DNA of 50,962 nucleotides from Mesorhizobium sp. 61-13 (GCA_001897075.1 MKRZ01000190.1:1-50962), one strand, 5' to 3'. Shown: positions 17,710 through 28,381, numbered from the stretch's first letter. Made by a program: numbers and translations. Notes: generated from the sequence alone by a model not told the origin.

Positions 17710-19185
17710 TTGGCCACATCGCTGACCACATTCACCGACGAAGCACGCATTGCGCTCGATACCTTGTCGGGCCGCGCCGCAGGACTTTTCTCACCATCGG
17801 TCAGGCTCGGCGTGACAGGGTTGTCGCGTGCCGGAAAGACCGTATTCATCTCGGCGTTCGTCCACAACCTGCTGCATGGCGGCCGCCTGCCCCTTTTCGA
17901 GGCGCAGAAATCGGGCCGCATCGCCCGCGCCTACCTTGAAGAGCAGCCGGACGACGCCGTACCGCGCTTCCAGTACGAGGATCATATCGCGGCGCTGGTG
18001 AACGAACGCATCTGGCCGGACTCGACGCGGGCGATCTCAGAACTGCGGCTGACGATCGAATATGAATCGGCTTCGGGCTGGAACCGGCTTTTTTCAGCGG
18101 GAAAGCTGTCGGTCGATATCGTGGACTATCCCGGCGAATGGCTGCTCGACCTGCCCTTGCTCGGCAAGAGCTTTGACGATTTTTCGAAGGAAGCCTTCGA
18201 AATGGCGCTGCTGCCGGTGCGGCACGAGCTTTCCGCAGAGTGGCGGGCACTCAGCGAAGCCACCAACGCGGACGCCGACGCCGACGATCCGGCAGCACGA
18301 CGGTTGGCCGAAGCCTTCGCCGCCTATCTGAAAGCCTGCAAGCTGGACGAGCGTGCGCTTTCCACGCTGCCGCCGGGCCGGTTCCTGATGCCGGGAGATA
18401 TGGAGGGGTCGCCTGCCCTGACATTTGCGCCGCTGCCCAATCTCTCCGGCAAGCGCGCTCGCACCGGTTCGCTGCACGCGATGATGGAAAGGCGTTATGA
18501 AGCCTACAAGACCCACGTCATCAGGCCGTTCTTCCGCGAGCATATCGCAAGGCTCGATCGCCAGATCGTGCTGATCGACGCGATGCAGGCGCTGAATGCC
18601 GGTCCGGGCGCGATGCTGGACCTTGAGCGCGCTGTGACGGAAATTCTGGCCTGCTTTCGCCCCGGCCGCGGCAATTTCCTCACCGACCTGGTCTCCAAGC
18701 GCATCGACCGCATCCTGATCGCTGCCACCAAGGCCGATCACCTGCATCATGAAAGCCACGACCGCTTGCAGGCAATCGTACGGCGTCTGTCCGAACGCGC
18801 CATCGCACGGGCGAATTTTACCGGCGCGGACGTTGACGTGGTGGCGATGGCGGCGGTGCGCGCCACCCGCGAAGGCACAGTCAAGCAAGGGCGCGAAACG
18901 CTGCCGGTCATCCTCGGCACGCCGCTGGCCGGCGAAACGATTGGCGACCAGACTTTCGACGGCAAGACCGAAACAGCCATATTTCCCGGTGACTTGCCGG
19001 AGAGACCTGGCTCGGTGTTCGAAGCGGACAATGGTCACAGGCAGGACGATGCCGATCCGGCGATCCGGTTCGTGAGGTTTCGTCCGCCGAAGCTGGAGCA
19101 GACGGCCGAAGGCGTTACGCTGTCGCTGCCGCATATCAGGCTGGACCGCGCCCTGCAGTTCCTGATCGGAGACCGTCTGGCATGA
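17710..19185 (+). CDS. YcjX-family P-loop protein
   Basis: 491 residues. The Walker A motif GLSRAGKT at about residues 39-46 sits in the family context VRLGVTG...VFISAFVHNLLHGG. DIVDYPGEWLLD resembles the Walker B/DxxG region. YcjX proteins are dynamin/GTPase-like and stress-associated, with poorly known function. The start is TTG at 17710 with CAGGA upstream. The stop overlaps the next gene by 4 bp (ATGA), a tight pair conserved in many proteobacteria (ycjX-ycjF). Confidence 0.9.
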   Translation: MATSLTTFTDEARIALDTLSGRAAGLFSPSVRLGVTGLSRAGKTVFISAFVHNLLHGGRLPLFEAQKSGRIARAYLEEQPDDAVPRFQYEDHIAALVNERIWPDSTRAISELRLTIEYESASGWNRLFSAGKLSVDIVDYPGEWLLDLPLLGKSFDDFSKEAFEMALLPVRHELSAEWRALSEATNADADADDPAARRLAEAFAAYLKACKLDERALSTLPPGRFLMPGDMEGSPALTFAPLPNLSGKRARTGSLHAMMERRYEAYKTHVIRPFFREHIARLDRQIVLIDAMQALNAGPGAMLDLERAVTEILACFRPGRGNFLTDLVSKRIDRILIAATKADHLHHESHDRLQAIVRRLSERAIARANFTGADVDVVAMAAVRATREGTVKQGRETLPVILGTPLAGETIGDQTFDGKTETAIFPGDLPERPGSVFEADNGHRQDDADPAIRFVRFRPPKLEQTAEGVTLSLPHIRLDRALQFLIGDRLA

Positions 19186-20279
19186 ACGCGCCCCGCAAGC
19201 CATCGGCCTTCCCCATTCACGCGGACGAACAGGCGCGCGCGGAGCCAGCCAAGGCGCAGCTTGCGACCGAGGCGAAGCCGGAACGGCGCAAGCCGCGCGC
19301 GGCAAACGTGGAACTCGCCGTCGCCATGCCGTCGCAGATCGACGTCTTCGACGAACCGGACCTCGTTGCAGCCGAGCCGCCGCCGGCGGTGGCTCCGCGC
19401 AAGCGCTCATTGCTTGGCCGCATCCTGTTCGGCGCACTCGGCATTCTGGTTTCGCTGGCGGTCGGACTGTGGGTGGATCAGCTGATCCGCGACCTTTTCG
19501 AACGCACGCAATGGCTTGGCTGGGTCGCGGCAGGGGCGGCAGCGGTTGGCGTGCTGGCCTTGCTGGTCATTTTGGGTCGCGAGTTCCTTGCCATCAGCCG
19601 CCTTGCCGAAGTGGAAAAGATGCAGAGCCGGGCGCTCGACGCCATCGCCCGCGACGATCCGAAAGCCGCGCGCGCCGTTGTCGAGGAATTGTCGGCTTTC
19701 GTCGCCGCCAAGCCGGAAACGGCGGCAGGCAGGCGCGCATTGGCCGATCTCAGCGGCGAGATCATCGACGGCGGCAATTTGGTGCGGCTGGCGGAAGCGG
19801 AAATTCTTGGGCCCCTCGACGCCCGCGCCAAGGTGATGATCCTCGATGCGGCCAAGCGCGTCTCGCTGGTGACGGCGGTAAGCCCGCGCGCGCTGGTCGA
19901 TATCGCCTATGTCGTGTTCGAGGCTGGCCGCTTGATCCGGCGGCTTTCCGAACTTTACGGCGGCAGGCCGGGAACGCTGGGCTTCTTCAGGCTGGCTAGA
20001 AGCGTGCTGGCGCACCTTGCCATTACCGGCTCGATCGCCGTCGGCGACAGCTTCGTCCAGCAGATCGTCGGGCACGGACTTGCCGCGCGGCTGTCGGCCA
20101 AGCTTGGCGAAGGCGTGGTCAACGGCATGATGACGGCGCGCATCGGCATCGCTGCGATGGAAACCGCCCGCCCTTTGCCGTTCAACGCGTTGAAGCGGCC
20201 GGGTATGGGTGATTTCCTCTCGGCGCTGACGTCCTTTGCCACGAAGAATGCGAGCGGCAAGACAGGGTCAGGCAGCTAG
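19182..20279 (+). CDS. TIGR01620/YcjF-like inner membrane protein (DUF697)
   Basis: 365 residues. The Arg/Pro/Ala-rich cytoplasmic N-terminus (about 1-70) is followed by two membrane helices (about 76-95 and 108-130). The C-terminal part (from about 230, VSLVTAVSPRALVDIAYV) is typical of the DUF697 family. It is the membrane partner of the overlapping YcjX-like gene. Function in the pair is not established beyond envelope stress links in enterics. Confidence 0.88.
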   Translation: MNAPRKPSAFPIHADEQARAEPAKAQLATEAKPERRKPRAANVELAVAMPSQIDVFDEPDLVAAEPPPAVAPRKRSLLGRILFGALGILVSLAVGLWVDQLIRDLFERTQWLGWVAAGAAAVGVLALLVILGREFLAISRLAEVEKMQSRALDAIARDDPKAARAVVEELSAFVAAKPETAAGRRALADLSGEIIDGGNLVRLAEAEILGPLDARAKVMILDAAKRVSLVTAVSPRALVDIAYVVFEAGRLIRRLSELYGGRPGTLGFFRLARSVLAHLAITGSIAVGDSFVQQIVGHGLAARLSAKLGEGVVNGMMTARIGIAAMETARPLPFNALKRPGMGDFLSALTSFATKNASGKTGSGS

Positions 20280-20383
20280 CCCGTTCGATTTTGGCTGTTC
20301 GGCGGCGATTCTACCCCCTATCTTGGCTCGTCCGTCACGTCCCCTCGATGCCCCACAAGCTCTAACCGGATACGGAATTGCCC

Positions 20384-22219
20384 ATGGCTGCAGAAGCATC
20401 CGCCAATGACCTGTTCTATGTAGTGGCGCTGCTGGGCGCGGGCGTCGTCGCCGTCCCGATCTTCAAGCGGATCGGCCTTGGATCGATTCTCGGCTACCTG
20501 ACCGCCGGCCTCGTCATCGGTCCGTTCGGGCTCGGGATATTTTCCGAATCGGAGGCGATCCTGCACATCGCCGAACTTGGCGTGGTGATGTTCCTGTTCA
20601 TCATCGGACTGGAAATGCAGCCATCGCGATTGTGGGGGATGCGGCGCGAGATTTTCGGGCTCGGCGCGCTGCAGGTTGGCGTCTGCGGCGTTTTGCTGAC
20701 CGGTGTCGGGCTTCTGGGTGGTTTTTCGGTCGCACAGTCGTTTGTCGCGGGCGCTGGCTTCGTGCTGACCTCAACGGCCATCGTCATACAATTGCTGGAG
20801 GAGCGCGGCGAAATCGGCGTTCCCAAGGGCCAGCGCATGGTCTCGATCCTGCTACTGGAAGACCTGGCCATCGTTCCGCTGCTGGCGCTAGTGGCGTTTC
20901 TCGCGCCGGGCGGTGCCGAAACCACGCTGAGCGAACGCTTGAGCGAAATCGCCATCGGCGTCGGTGCGATCGTGGGCCTGATCCTTGCCGGGCGCTACCT
21001 GCTTAACCCGTTCTTCCGCATCCTTGCCGATGCGCGCGCCCGCGAGGTGATGACGGCGGCGGCCCTTCTGGTGGTGCTCGGATCGGCGCTGGTGATGCAG
21101 TCGAGCGGCCTGTCGATGGCGATGGGCGCTTTCCTGGCCGGTGTGCTTCTGTCGGAATCGACGTTCCGCCATCAACTCGAAGCCGACATCGAGCCGTTCC
21201 GCGGCGTACTGCTCGGCCTGTTCTTCCTTGCCGTCGGCATGGCGCTCGATCTGCGCGTGGTCGCCGCGAACTGGCAACTGGTCGCAATCTATGTCGTGGC
21301 CTACATGCTGGCCAAGGCGGTCGGCATCTACACGGTGGCGCGCTTCCTCAAGACAGGCCACAGGGAAGCGCTGGAGCGCGCGGTGGTGATGGCGCAGGGC
21401 GGCGAATTCGCCTTCGTACTCTATTCGTCTGCTGCCGCTGTGGGCATCATCGACGCGGAGGCCAACGCGGTCCTGACCGGCATCATCATCATCTCGATGG
21501 TGCTGACGCCGCTTGCCATCATCGGGCTCAAGTACCTGACGCCGCGCGACGAGCAATCGTTGGACGGGGTCGATGTGGCGGACGGGCTGACGGGATCGGT
21601 GCTGATCATAGGCTTTGGCCGGTTCGGCCAGATCGCCAGCCAACCGCTGCTTTTGCGCGGCGTGGACGTGTCGATCATCGACAATGACGTCGAAATGATC
21701 CAGGCCGCGGCCGATTTCGGCTTCAAGGTCTATTACGGCGACGGCACAAGGCTCGATATCCTGCATGCCGCAGGCCTCGGCCATGCGCGCGCCGTGCTGA
21801 TCTGTGTCGACAAGGCCGAACCCGCGATCCGGATAGCGGAACTGGTCAAGGCCGAGTTTCCGCTGGTGACGGTGATGGCGCGTGCCTTCGACCGAGGCAC
21901 GGCGCTGCAACTGATCCATGCCGGCGTCGACTACCAGATGCGCGAGACGTTCGAATCGGCGCTCGCATTTGGCGGCTCGACGCTGGAAGCCCTGGGCACC
22001 GACCCGCAGGACGTCGCCGACGTTATCGAGGATGTGCGCCAGCGCGACGCCGCTCGCCTGGAATTGCAGATTACGGGCGATATCCGCGACGGGCGCAACT
22101 TCATGAAGGGCAACATTGCAACGCCAGTTCCAGCACCGGTGACGCAGCCGCGCCGCACCGGCCAGGCGCTGAACGAGGAAACCGCCGGCGTACTCGGCAA
22201 GCAGGCCCCGGCCGACTGA
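20384..22219 (+). CDS. Kef-type potassium/proton antiporter (CPA2 family)
   Basis: About 611 residues. The N-terminal part (about 1-390) is a sodium/proton-exchanger-like membrane domain with the family signature GYLTAGLVIGP. It is followed by an RCK/TrkA-N domain starting at IIGFGRFGQIA (GxGxxG nucleotide binding). It probably exports potassium in exchange for protons, with gating by NADH or glutathione adducts as in KefB/KefC (family knowledge). The start at ATG 20384 is chosen. A TTG two codons earlier is possible. No KefF/KefG ancillary gene is adjacent. Confidence 0.92.
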   Translation: MAAEASANDLFYVVALLGAGVVAVPIFKRIGLGSILGYLTAGLVIGPFGLGIFSESEAILHIAELGVVMFLFIIGLEMQPSRLWGMRREIFGLGALQVGVCGVLLTGVGLLGGFSVAQSFVAGAGFVLTSTAIVIQLLEERGEIGVPKGQRMVSILLLEDLAIVPLLALVAFLAPGGAETTLSERLSEIAIGVGAIVGLILAGRYLLNPFFRILADARAREVMTAAALLVVLGSALVMQSSGLSMAMGAFLAGVLLSESTFRHQLEADIEPFRGVLLGLFFLAVGMALDLRVVAANWQLVAIYVVAYMLAKAVGIYTVARFLKTGHREALERAVVMAQGGEFAFVLYSSAAAVGIIDAEANAVLTGIIIISMVLTPLAIIGLKYLTPRDEQSLDGVDVADGLTGSVLIIGFGRFGQIASQPLLLRGVDVSIIDNDVEMIQAAADFGFKVYYGDGTRLDILHAAGLGHARAVLICVDKAEPAIRIAELVKAEFPLVTVMARAFDRGTALQLIHAGVDYQMRETFESALAFGGSTLEALGTDPQDVADVIEDVRQRDAARLELQITGDIRDGRNFMKGNIATPVPAPVTQPRRTGQALNEETAGVLGKQAPAD

Positions 22220-22243
22220 GAACACGAGAGTTCAGGAGATGAA

Positions 22244-22792
22244 ATGAGCCAGACCGACCAACGCGCGCTGACCGTAACCAAGTTCTGGCGCGATGCCGGA
22301 ATGCAAGCCTGGTTCACCAAGGATGCCGGGTTCGACACGAAATTCAGGAATGAATTCCTCGACCTGCATTTCGTGGCGGCGAGGCGCGAACTGGACGCAT
22401 GGGTCGATAGTGCCGAAGGTGCGCTGGCGCTGATGATCCTGCTCGACCAGTTTCCGCGCAACTGCTTTCGCGGCACAGGCCATATGTTCGCGACCGATCC
22501 GCTCGCCCGCTACTACGCCGCCAAGGCGATAGACCTCGGCCATGACATGGCGGTCGACGAGGAAATCCGGGTGTTCTTCTACTTGCCGCTGGAGCATTCG
22601 GAGAACCTCGAAGACCAGAAAAAGTCAGTCGAGCTGCACAAGGCAAACGCCCAGTCCTACCTTAAATACGCCATCGATCATCTTGAGATCATTGAGCGTT
22701 TTGGCCGGTTTCCGCACCGCAACCCGCAACTCGGACGCCAGACGACGCCGGATGAGAAGGCGTTTCTGGATGGCGGCGGCTTCGCCGGCTGA
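22244..22792 (+). CDS. DUF924 family protein
   Basis: 182 residues, normal for the family. Diagnostic segments are VTKFWRDAG at the start, LALMILLDQFPRN in the middle and FFYLPLEHSENLEDQ. The fold is an all-helical, TPR-like bundle. The molecular function is not established. Strong TCAGGAGATG site just before the ATG. It starts 24 bp after the antiporter gene and is probably cotranscribed with it. It converges with folK, with only 3 bp between the stops. Confidence 0.9.
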   Translation: MSQTDQRALTVTKFWRDAGMQAWFTKDAGFDTKFRNEFLDLHFVAARRELDAWVDSAEGALALMILLDQFPRNCFRGTGHMFATDPLARYYAAKAIDLGHDMAVDEEIRVFFYLPLEHSENLEDQKKSVELHKANAQSYLKYAIDHLEIIERFGRFPHRNPQLGRQTTPDEKAFLDGGGFAG

Positions 22793-22795
22793 GTT

Positions 22796-23308
22796 TCAGG
22801 AAAGCCACCAGTCACGGCCGGACGGCAACCGCTCGATGCCGGCCGTATCCACCGTTGCGAGCCGTTCCGACACCGACTTGCCATCGACCGACAAATTGGG
22901 CGCGATCTCCGCCAGCGGCGCCAGCACGAAAGCGCGTTCCAGCATGCGCGGATGCGGCACTTCCAGACCGGTTTCCTGGATGACACGGTCACCGAAAACG
23001 AGGATGTCGATGTCGATCAGCCGCGGCCCCCAACGCTCCTCGCGCACACGCTTCAGCTTCTTTTCGGTGCCGAGGCACAGGTCCAGCAATTCATGCGGCG
23101 AAAGCGAGGTGGAAAGTTCGGCAGCCGCATTGAGGAAATCGGGCTGGTCGAGCTTGCCCCAGGGCGGCGTGCGGTAAAGCGAGGATACCGCAACAACGTC
23201 CGCGCCGTCGTCACCGGCCAGGAGCCGCAACGCCGATGCCATGGATTTACGCGGGTCGCCCAGATTGCCGCCCAGGCTGAGGAAGACCCGGTTATTGCGG
23301 CCAGACAA
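22796..23308 (-). CDS. folK: 6-hydroxymethyl-7,8-dihydropterin pyrophosphokinase
   Basis: 170 residues. Transfers pyrophosphate from ATP to hydroxymethyldihydropterin in folate synthesis. Signature segments: FLSLGGNLGDP at the N-terminus, VSSLYRTPPWG, and GPRLIDIDILVFGD with the metal-binding Asp pair. The start is TTG at 23308 with GAGGTGAG just upstream, overlapping the end of folB by 17 bp. Third gene of the folP-folB-folK operon. Confidence 0.96.
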   Translation of the reverse strand: MSGRNNRVFLSLGGNLGDPRKSMASALRLLAGDDGADVVAVSSLYRTPPWGKLDQPDFLNAAAELSTSLSPHELLDLCLGTEKKLKRVREERWGPRLIDIDILVFGDRVIQETGLEVPHPRMLERAFVLAPLAEIAPNLSVDGKSVSERLATVDTAGIERLPSGRDWWLS

Positions 23309-23651
23309 CGCTCACCTCGACGTGATCGAGCACGCCGCGCACCGGGGCGTTGGGCTTGCGGATGGTGATTTCGGCCCGCTTGATCTGCGGAAAGCGCGCG
23401 ACAAGCGCCTTGCCGACATCCAGCGCCAATGTCTCGATCAGGAAACGGCGGTCACCGGTGATGATTTCCTCGATCAACTGAAATGCGACGCCGTAGTCCA
23501 CCGTTGCGTGGATGGAATCGGCTTCCAGCGGCTGGTTCGGATCGACGTCCAAAGTGGCATCGACATAGAAGCGCTGTCCAAGCGCCTCCTCCTCATCAAG
23601 CACACCGTGCCGGGCGAAAAAGGCACAATTTTTCATGCGGATGACATACAT
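23292..23651 (-). CDS. folB: Dihydroneopterin aldolase
   Basis: 119 residues from the ATG at 23651 (family-like start MYVIRMKNCAFFARHGVLDEE). Cleaves dihydroneopterin to hydroxymethyldihydropterin and glycolaldehyde. The ARHGVLDEE segment and the conserved Lys in VTIRKPNAPV are present. It begins 1 bp after the folP stop and overlaps folK, so all three folate genes are translationally linked. Confidence 0.95.
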   Translation of the reverse strand: MYVIRMKNCAFFARHGVLDEEEALGQRFYVDATLDVDPNQPLEADSIHATVDYGVAFQLIEEIITGDRRFLIETLALDVGKALVARFPQIKRAEITIRKPNAPVRGVLDHVEVSVVWPQ

Positions 23652-23652
23652 T

Positions 23653-24501
23653 TCAGTGCCCAGCCATTTCTGAATCTCGCGCCAGCATAGCATCGGCTAC
23701 CGCCAGCGCATCCACATTGATTGCGACATCGTGTACGCGAAAAAGCTGCGCACCCTTCAGACGCAAGATGACACTTGTGGCCGCCGTTCCGGCAGCCCTG
23801 TCCGGAGCTTCACGGCCGGTAATTGAGCCGATGAAGCGCTTGCGCGACGTACCCGCCATCAGCGGGAAACCCAACTCGTGCAACTCTTCGAAACGAACGA
23901 TGACATCCATGTTGGCTTCGGCTGTTTCCTTGGCAAACCCAAAACCGGGGTCAAGCACGATATGGTCGTCGCCAATGCCGGCCTGACGGGCGATTTCCAA
24001 GGACTTTTTCAGGAAAAAGAATTGGTCCTCGATCGGATCGTCCAGTTTCTGGCGCTCTCGGCCCGTATGCATGATGACAAGCCCTGCCCCGGTCTCCACC
24101 GCGACCCGCGCTATCCCCGCTTCCCGTTGCAGGCCCCAGACGTCATTGACGATATGAGCGCCGGCCGCGACCGCCAACCTCGCGGTTTCCTCGCGGTAGG
24201 TGTCGATGGAAATGAGCGTCTTACCCCATGCGGCCAACGCTTCGATGACAGGCAAGGCACGCGCCTGCTCTTCGGCTGCACTGATGGGTGCCGACTTCGG
24301 GCCGGTCGATTCGCCGCCGACATCGATGATGGCAGCACCCTCTTCGACCATGCGATGGGCTTGCCGTATCGCACTCTGCGTCGTATCGAACTGGCCACCG
24401 TCGGAAAAACTGTTCGGCGTGACATTGAGAATGCCCATCACGACAGCCTTGGCGCCAAGATCAAGGTGGCGCCCATGCGCCAACTGCCATCGTCTCATCA
24501 T
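23653..24501 (-). CDS. folP: Dihydropteroate synthase
   Basis: 282 residues. Joins p-aminobenzoate to hydroxymethyldihydropterin pyrophosphate and is the sulfonamide target. Loop 1 (GILNVTPNSFSDGG), LDPGFGFAK and GTSRKRFIGS are intact. In loop 2 the usual ESTRPG reads ESTGPK, so the Arg that normally helps bind pyrophosphate is Gly67. Since folK and folB are complete next door, this is most likely the active cellular enzyme. The substitution could alter sulfonamide response (inference). It is divergent from the DUF922 gene. Confidence 0.95.
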   Translation of the reverse strand: MMRRWQLAHGRHLDLGAKAVVMGILNVTPNSFSDGGQFDTTQSAIRQAHRMVEEGAAIIDVGGESTGPKSAPISAAEEQARALPVIEALAAWGKTLISIDTYREETARLAVAAGAHIVNDVWGLQREAGIARVAVETGAGLVIMHTGRERQKLDDPIEDQFFFLKKSLEIARQAGIGDDHIVLDPGFGFAKETAEANMDVIVRFEELHELGFPLMAGTSRKRFIGSITGREAPDRAAGTAATSVILRLKGAQLFRVHDVAINVDALAVADAMLARDSEMAGH

Positions 24502-24587
24502 CGTTGTCGTTCAACCGATACCAGGCGAAATTGATTTCCGATGCGCTTTATGAACCCGTAAAGCAAGGCGAATGTAGAGAGAATGCC

Positions 24588-25193
24588 GTGAAAAAAACTT
24601 TCCTCTCATTTATACTTCTTGCATTGGGGGCATGTCCAGCCAGCGCGGCGACGGTTGCCAAGAGCTACAGCTATTTCACGGTTCGCGGCACGACCTACGA
24701 CCAGATCGAGGACGAGCTGGCCAAGCGCGGGCCTCACGTGAGCAGCACCGGCAACAGGCACCCCGGCGCAACGCGCATGGCCTTCACCACCAAGATCGGC
24801 TACGCGCAGGACGGCTCGTATTGCCGCATCGCGTCGGCCACGACGACGGTGAAGGTCCAGGTCATCCTGCCGAAATGGCGGCCGCGCAGGAAAGCGGAGC
24901 CGGATGTGCGCCTGTTCTGGGACACGCTGTTTGCCGACATAAAGCGTCACGAGGAACAGCATGTCGATATCGCCAAGGCCAATGCACGCGAACTCGAGGC
25001 AAAGCTGAAGGCAGTGGGCAGGCAAAAGACCTGTGAGATCGCGCAAGCCAAGGCCAAGAGCGTGACCGAGGCGGCACTTGCCAGGCATGACAGGGCGCAA
25101 GCCCAGTTCGACCGCGTCGAGACCATCAACTTCGAAAGTCGTATCCTGAGGTTGCTGCGCTACCGGATCGAACAGCAGCAGGCGAAAAAATAG
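24588..25193 (+). CDS. Secreted DUF922 zinc peptidase-like protein
   Basis: 201 residues from a GTG at 24588 with GAGAGA upstream. The signal peptide (MKKTFLSFILLALGAC) could be cut after PASA, or Cys16 in LGAC could be a lipidation site. The HEEQH motif at about residues 122-126 is a metalloprotease HExxH and matches the family pattern (FADIKRHEEQHVDIA). Cys66 and Cys147 could form a disulfide. The substrate is unknown. It acts in the periplasm or at the outer membrane. Confidence 0.82.
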   Translation: MKKTFLSFILLALGACPASAATVAKSYSYFTVRGTTYDQIEDELAKRGPHVSSTGNRHPGATRMAFTTKIGYAQDGSYCRIASATTTVKVQVILPKWRPRRKAEPDVRLFWDTLFADIKRHEEQHVDIAKANARELEAKLKAVGRQKTCEIAQAKAKSVTEAALARHDRAQAQFDRVETINFESRILRLLRYRIEQQQAKK

Positions 25194-25297
25194 AAGCGCG
25201 CGCTTTTCAACCAATACGCGCGGCTCGACACCTGATGCATCGTTTGCTATCTCACGCGCCGCTGTTTCGAGAAACGCGAGCCGGTTGGTAGTCCGGC

Positions 25298-25335
25298 GAT
25301 CCTGCTCTCAAGGATCCGAAGCCCGCCTGAAGGCG
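25298..25335 (+). promoter_or_regulatory. Two hairpins upstream of the MFS exporter, possible leader element
   Basis: GATCCT (25298-25303) pairs with AGGATC (25311-25316), then CGCC-TGAA-GGCG (25324-25335). They lie in a 250-bp leader before the exporter. There is no T-tract and no known riboswitch motif that I recognise. Confidence 0.3.
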
Positions 25336-25445
25336 TGGTCCACAGCCAACTCAACCACGGCCTGTTCGGCCGGATTAAGCTGTTTTCAGCTTGGAATACG
25401 TCGCGCCTGTATTCAGGCCCGGCGGAAATCGAATTGAGTGGGTCA

Positions 25446-26918
25446 ATGGATAAGCCGGGCAGTCAAAGCGCGTTTCATGAACCGCCTCTCAGCGAACGCG
25501 AGAAGAACGTGATCATTGCCGGCGTGCTCTTGTCGATGCTGTTGGCGGCACTCGACCAGACCATCGTGGCGCCGGCCATGCCGACGATGGCGGCGGCGCT
25601 CGGCAACGCCGAGTACCTGCCCTGGATCGTGACCGGCTACCTTTTGACCGCGACCGCGGTTTCGCCGCTCTACGGCAAGATTTCCGACGTCTATGGGCGT
25701 CGCCCGACCATTTTCGCGGCCGTTCTGATCTTCATCGCCGGATCGATAATCAGCGCGATGGCGCCGAACATGCTGGTGCTGGTTGCGGGCCGCGCCGTGC
25801 AGGGGTTGGGCGGCGGCGGTCTTTTCGCGATGACGCAGACCGTGATCGGCGACCTTGTGCCGCCGCTGGAGCGCGCGCGCTATTCGGCCTGGATTTCCGG
25901 CACCTGGGCGGTGGCAAGCATCGCCGGGCCGCTGCTTGGCGGCACCTTTGCCGAACACCTGCACTGGTCGCTGATTTTCTGGATCAACATCCCGCTCGGC
26001 CTGATAGCGATGGCGATCATCAACAATCCGCTGAAGAAGCTGCCGATTTCGGCCCGCCGCCACAGCATTGACGGCTGGGGCGCGCTGCTTTTGATCATTG
26101 CGACATCGCTGCTGCTGCTGGCGATGAACTGGGGCGGCAGCCGCTACGCATGGACCTCACCGCAAATCGCGGGGCTCATTGCCGGCTCGGCGGTGGTGTG
26201 GGCGCTGTTTGCGCTGCGGCTCTACAAGGCCGGCGAGCCGCTGATTTCGCTGGAAGTGCTGAGCAACCGGATCGTGTTGACGGCGACGACCGCGATGTTC
26301 CTGCTCCAGGCGGGCAGCATCGGGCTCGCGATCTACCTGCCGGTCTATCTGCAATCGGCGCTCGACCTGTCGCCCGGCGATGCCGGCATGGCGATGCTGG
26401 GCCTGCTGATGGGCACCGTTGCGGGCGCATCGCTGAGCGGACGGCTGGTACCGCGCTTTGCGCACTACAAGCGTATCGCACTGGTCGGCATAGTGTTCGC
26501 CATTGCCTGCCTCATCGTGATGGGGATCGTTGCCGACAGCGCTTCGTTGCTGGAGGTAGAGATTTTGACCGCCCTGATCGGCTTCGGCACCGGCACGATC
26601 TTCCCGATCTCGACCGTCTCCGTGCAGAACGCGGTGGACCGCGGCCATCTGGGCGTAGCCACCGGCGTGCTGACCTTCCTGCGCTCGCTGGGCGGGGCAA
26701 TCGGGGTTGCTGCGCTTGGAGCCGTTGCGCTGGGCTATGACCTGCCGCTGGCCGGCGAAGGCGTCCATGTCGCGCATGGTGGAACGGAGGCATCGTTTGC
26801 GATCATCTTTTATGCGACCGCCGGGCTGATGGTGGCTGCGCTGGCCGTTCTCACGCTGATGCCCGAAAAGCCTTTGCGCGGTTACGACCGCCAAACAGCG
26901 CCGGTGGCTACCGAATAG
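25446..26918 (+). CDS. MFS drug exporter, DHA2 (EmrB/QacA) family, 14 TM
   Basis: 490 residues from the ATG at 25446. The upstream extension to 25335 has no family support. Predicted 14 membrane segments. Family motifs: LAALDQTIVAPAMPTM in TM1, GKISDVYGRRP in the first cytoplasmic loop, and a proline/glycine-rich TM5 (SIAGPLLGG). It probably pumps lipophilic drugs or dyes out in exchange for protons. No TetR- or MarR-type regulator and no EmrA-type adaptor gene is adjacent. Confidence 0.88.
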   Translation: MDKPGSQSAFHEPPLSEREKNVIIAGVLLSMLLAALDQTIVAPAMPTMAAALGNAEYLPWIVTGYLLTATAVSPLYGKISDVYGRRPTIFAAVLIFIAGSIISAMAPNMLVLVAGRAVQGLGGGGLFAMTQTVIGDLVPPLERARYSAWISGTWAVASIAGPLLGGTFAEHLHWSLIFWINIPLGLIAMAIINNPLKKLPISARRHSIDGWGALLLIIATSLLLLAMNWGGSRYAWTSPQIAGLIAGSAVVWALFALRLYKAGEPLISLEVLSNRIVLTATTAMFLLQAGSIGLAIYLPVYLQSALDLSPGDAGMAMLGLLMGTVAGASLSGRLVPRFAHYKRIALVGIVFAIACLIVMGIVADSASLLEVEILTALIGFGTGTIFPISTVSVQNAVDRGHLGVATGVLTFLRSLGGAIGVAALGAVALGYDLPLAGEGVHVAHGGTEASFAIIFYATAGLMVAALAVLTLMPEKPLRGYDRQTAPVATE

Positions 26919-26921
26919 CGC

Positions 26922-27989
<1,068 letters not shown>

Positions 27990-28060
27990 TTACCGGCGGC
28001 GCGCTGCCAAGCGCCAGCCGGTCAAAGGATCAACGAGTGATTAGGTCAGGTGGTTTGGGC

Positions 28061-28381
28061 TCAGCCCTGGCGCTCGGGCACATTGACGACAAGGCCGTCA
28101 AGTTCGTCGCGCACCTTGATCTGGCAGGAGAGCCGCGAGTTGGGCTTAACCTCGTAGGCGAAGTCCAGCATGTCCTCTTCCATCGCCTCGGGCTCGCCGA
28201 CAGTACCGGTCCATGCTTCATCGACATAGACGTGGCAGGTGGCGCAGGCGCAGGCGCCGCCGCATTCGGCCTCGATGCCGGGAACCGCGTTTCGGATGGC
28301 ATTTTCCATGACGGTAGAGCCGTTCTCGGCATCGACATCGAAATGGGTGCCGTCAAAGGCAATGAAAGTCAGCTTGGTCAT
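28061..28381 (-). CDS. 2Fe-2S ferredoxin, adrenodoxin type
   Basis: 106 residues. The cluster ligands are Cys40, Cys46, Cys49 and Cys86 in a C-x5-C-x2-C...C arrangement typical of vertebrate-type/adrenodoxin ferredoxins. Cys44 is an extra cysteine. It carries electrons to cytochromes P450 or Fe-S enzymes. The neighbouring reductase gene would supply electrons from NADPH. It is not linked to an isc gene set, so it may not be the Fe-S assembly ferredoxin (inference). Confidence 0.95.
   Translation of the reverse strand: MTKLTFIAFDGTHFDVDAENGSTVMENAIRNAVPGIEAECGGACACATCHVYVDEAWTGTVGEPEAMEEDMLDFAYEVKPNSRLSCQIKVRDELDGLVVNVPERQG

Noticed and set aside
25335..25445. Upstream extension of the MFS exporter start
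   Set aside because: The extra 37 residues lack family similarity; the ATG at 25446 gives the normal N-terminus before TM1.
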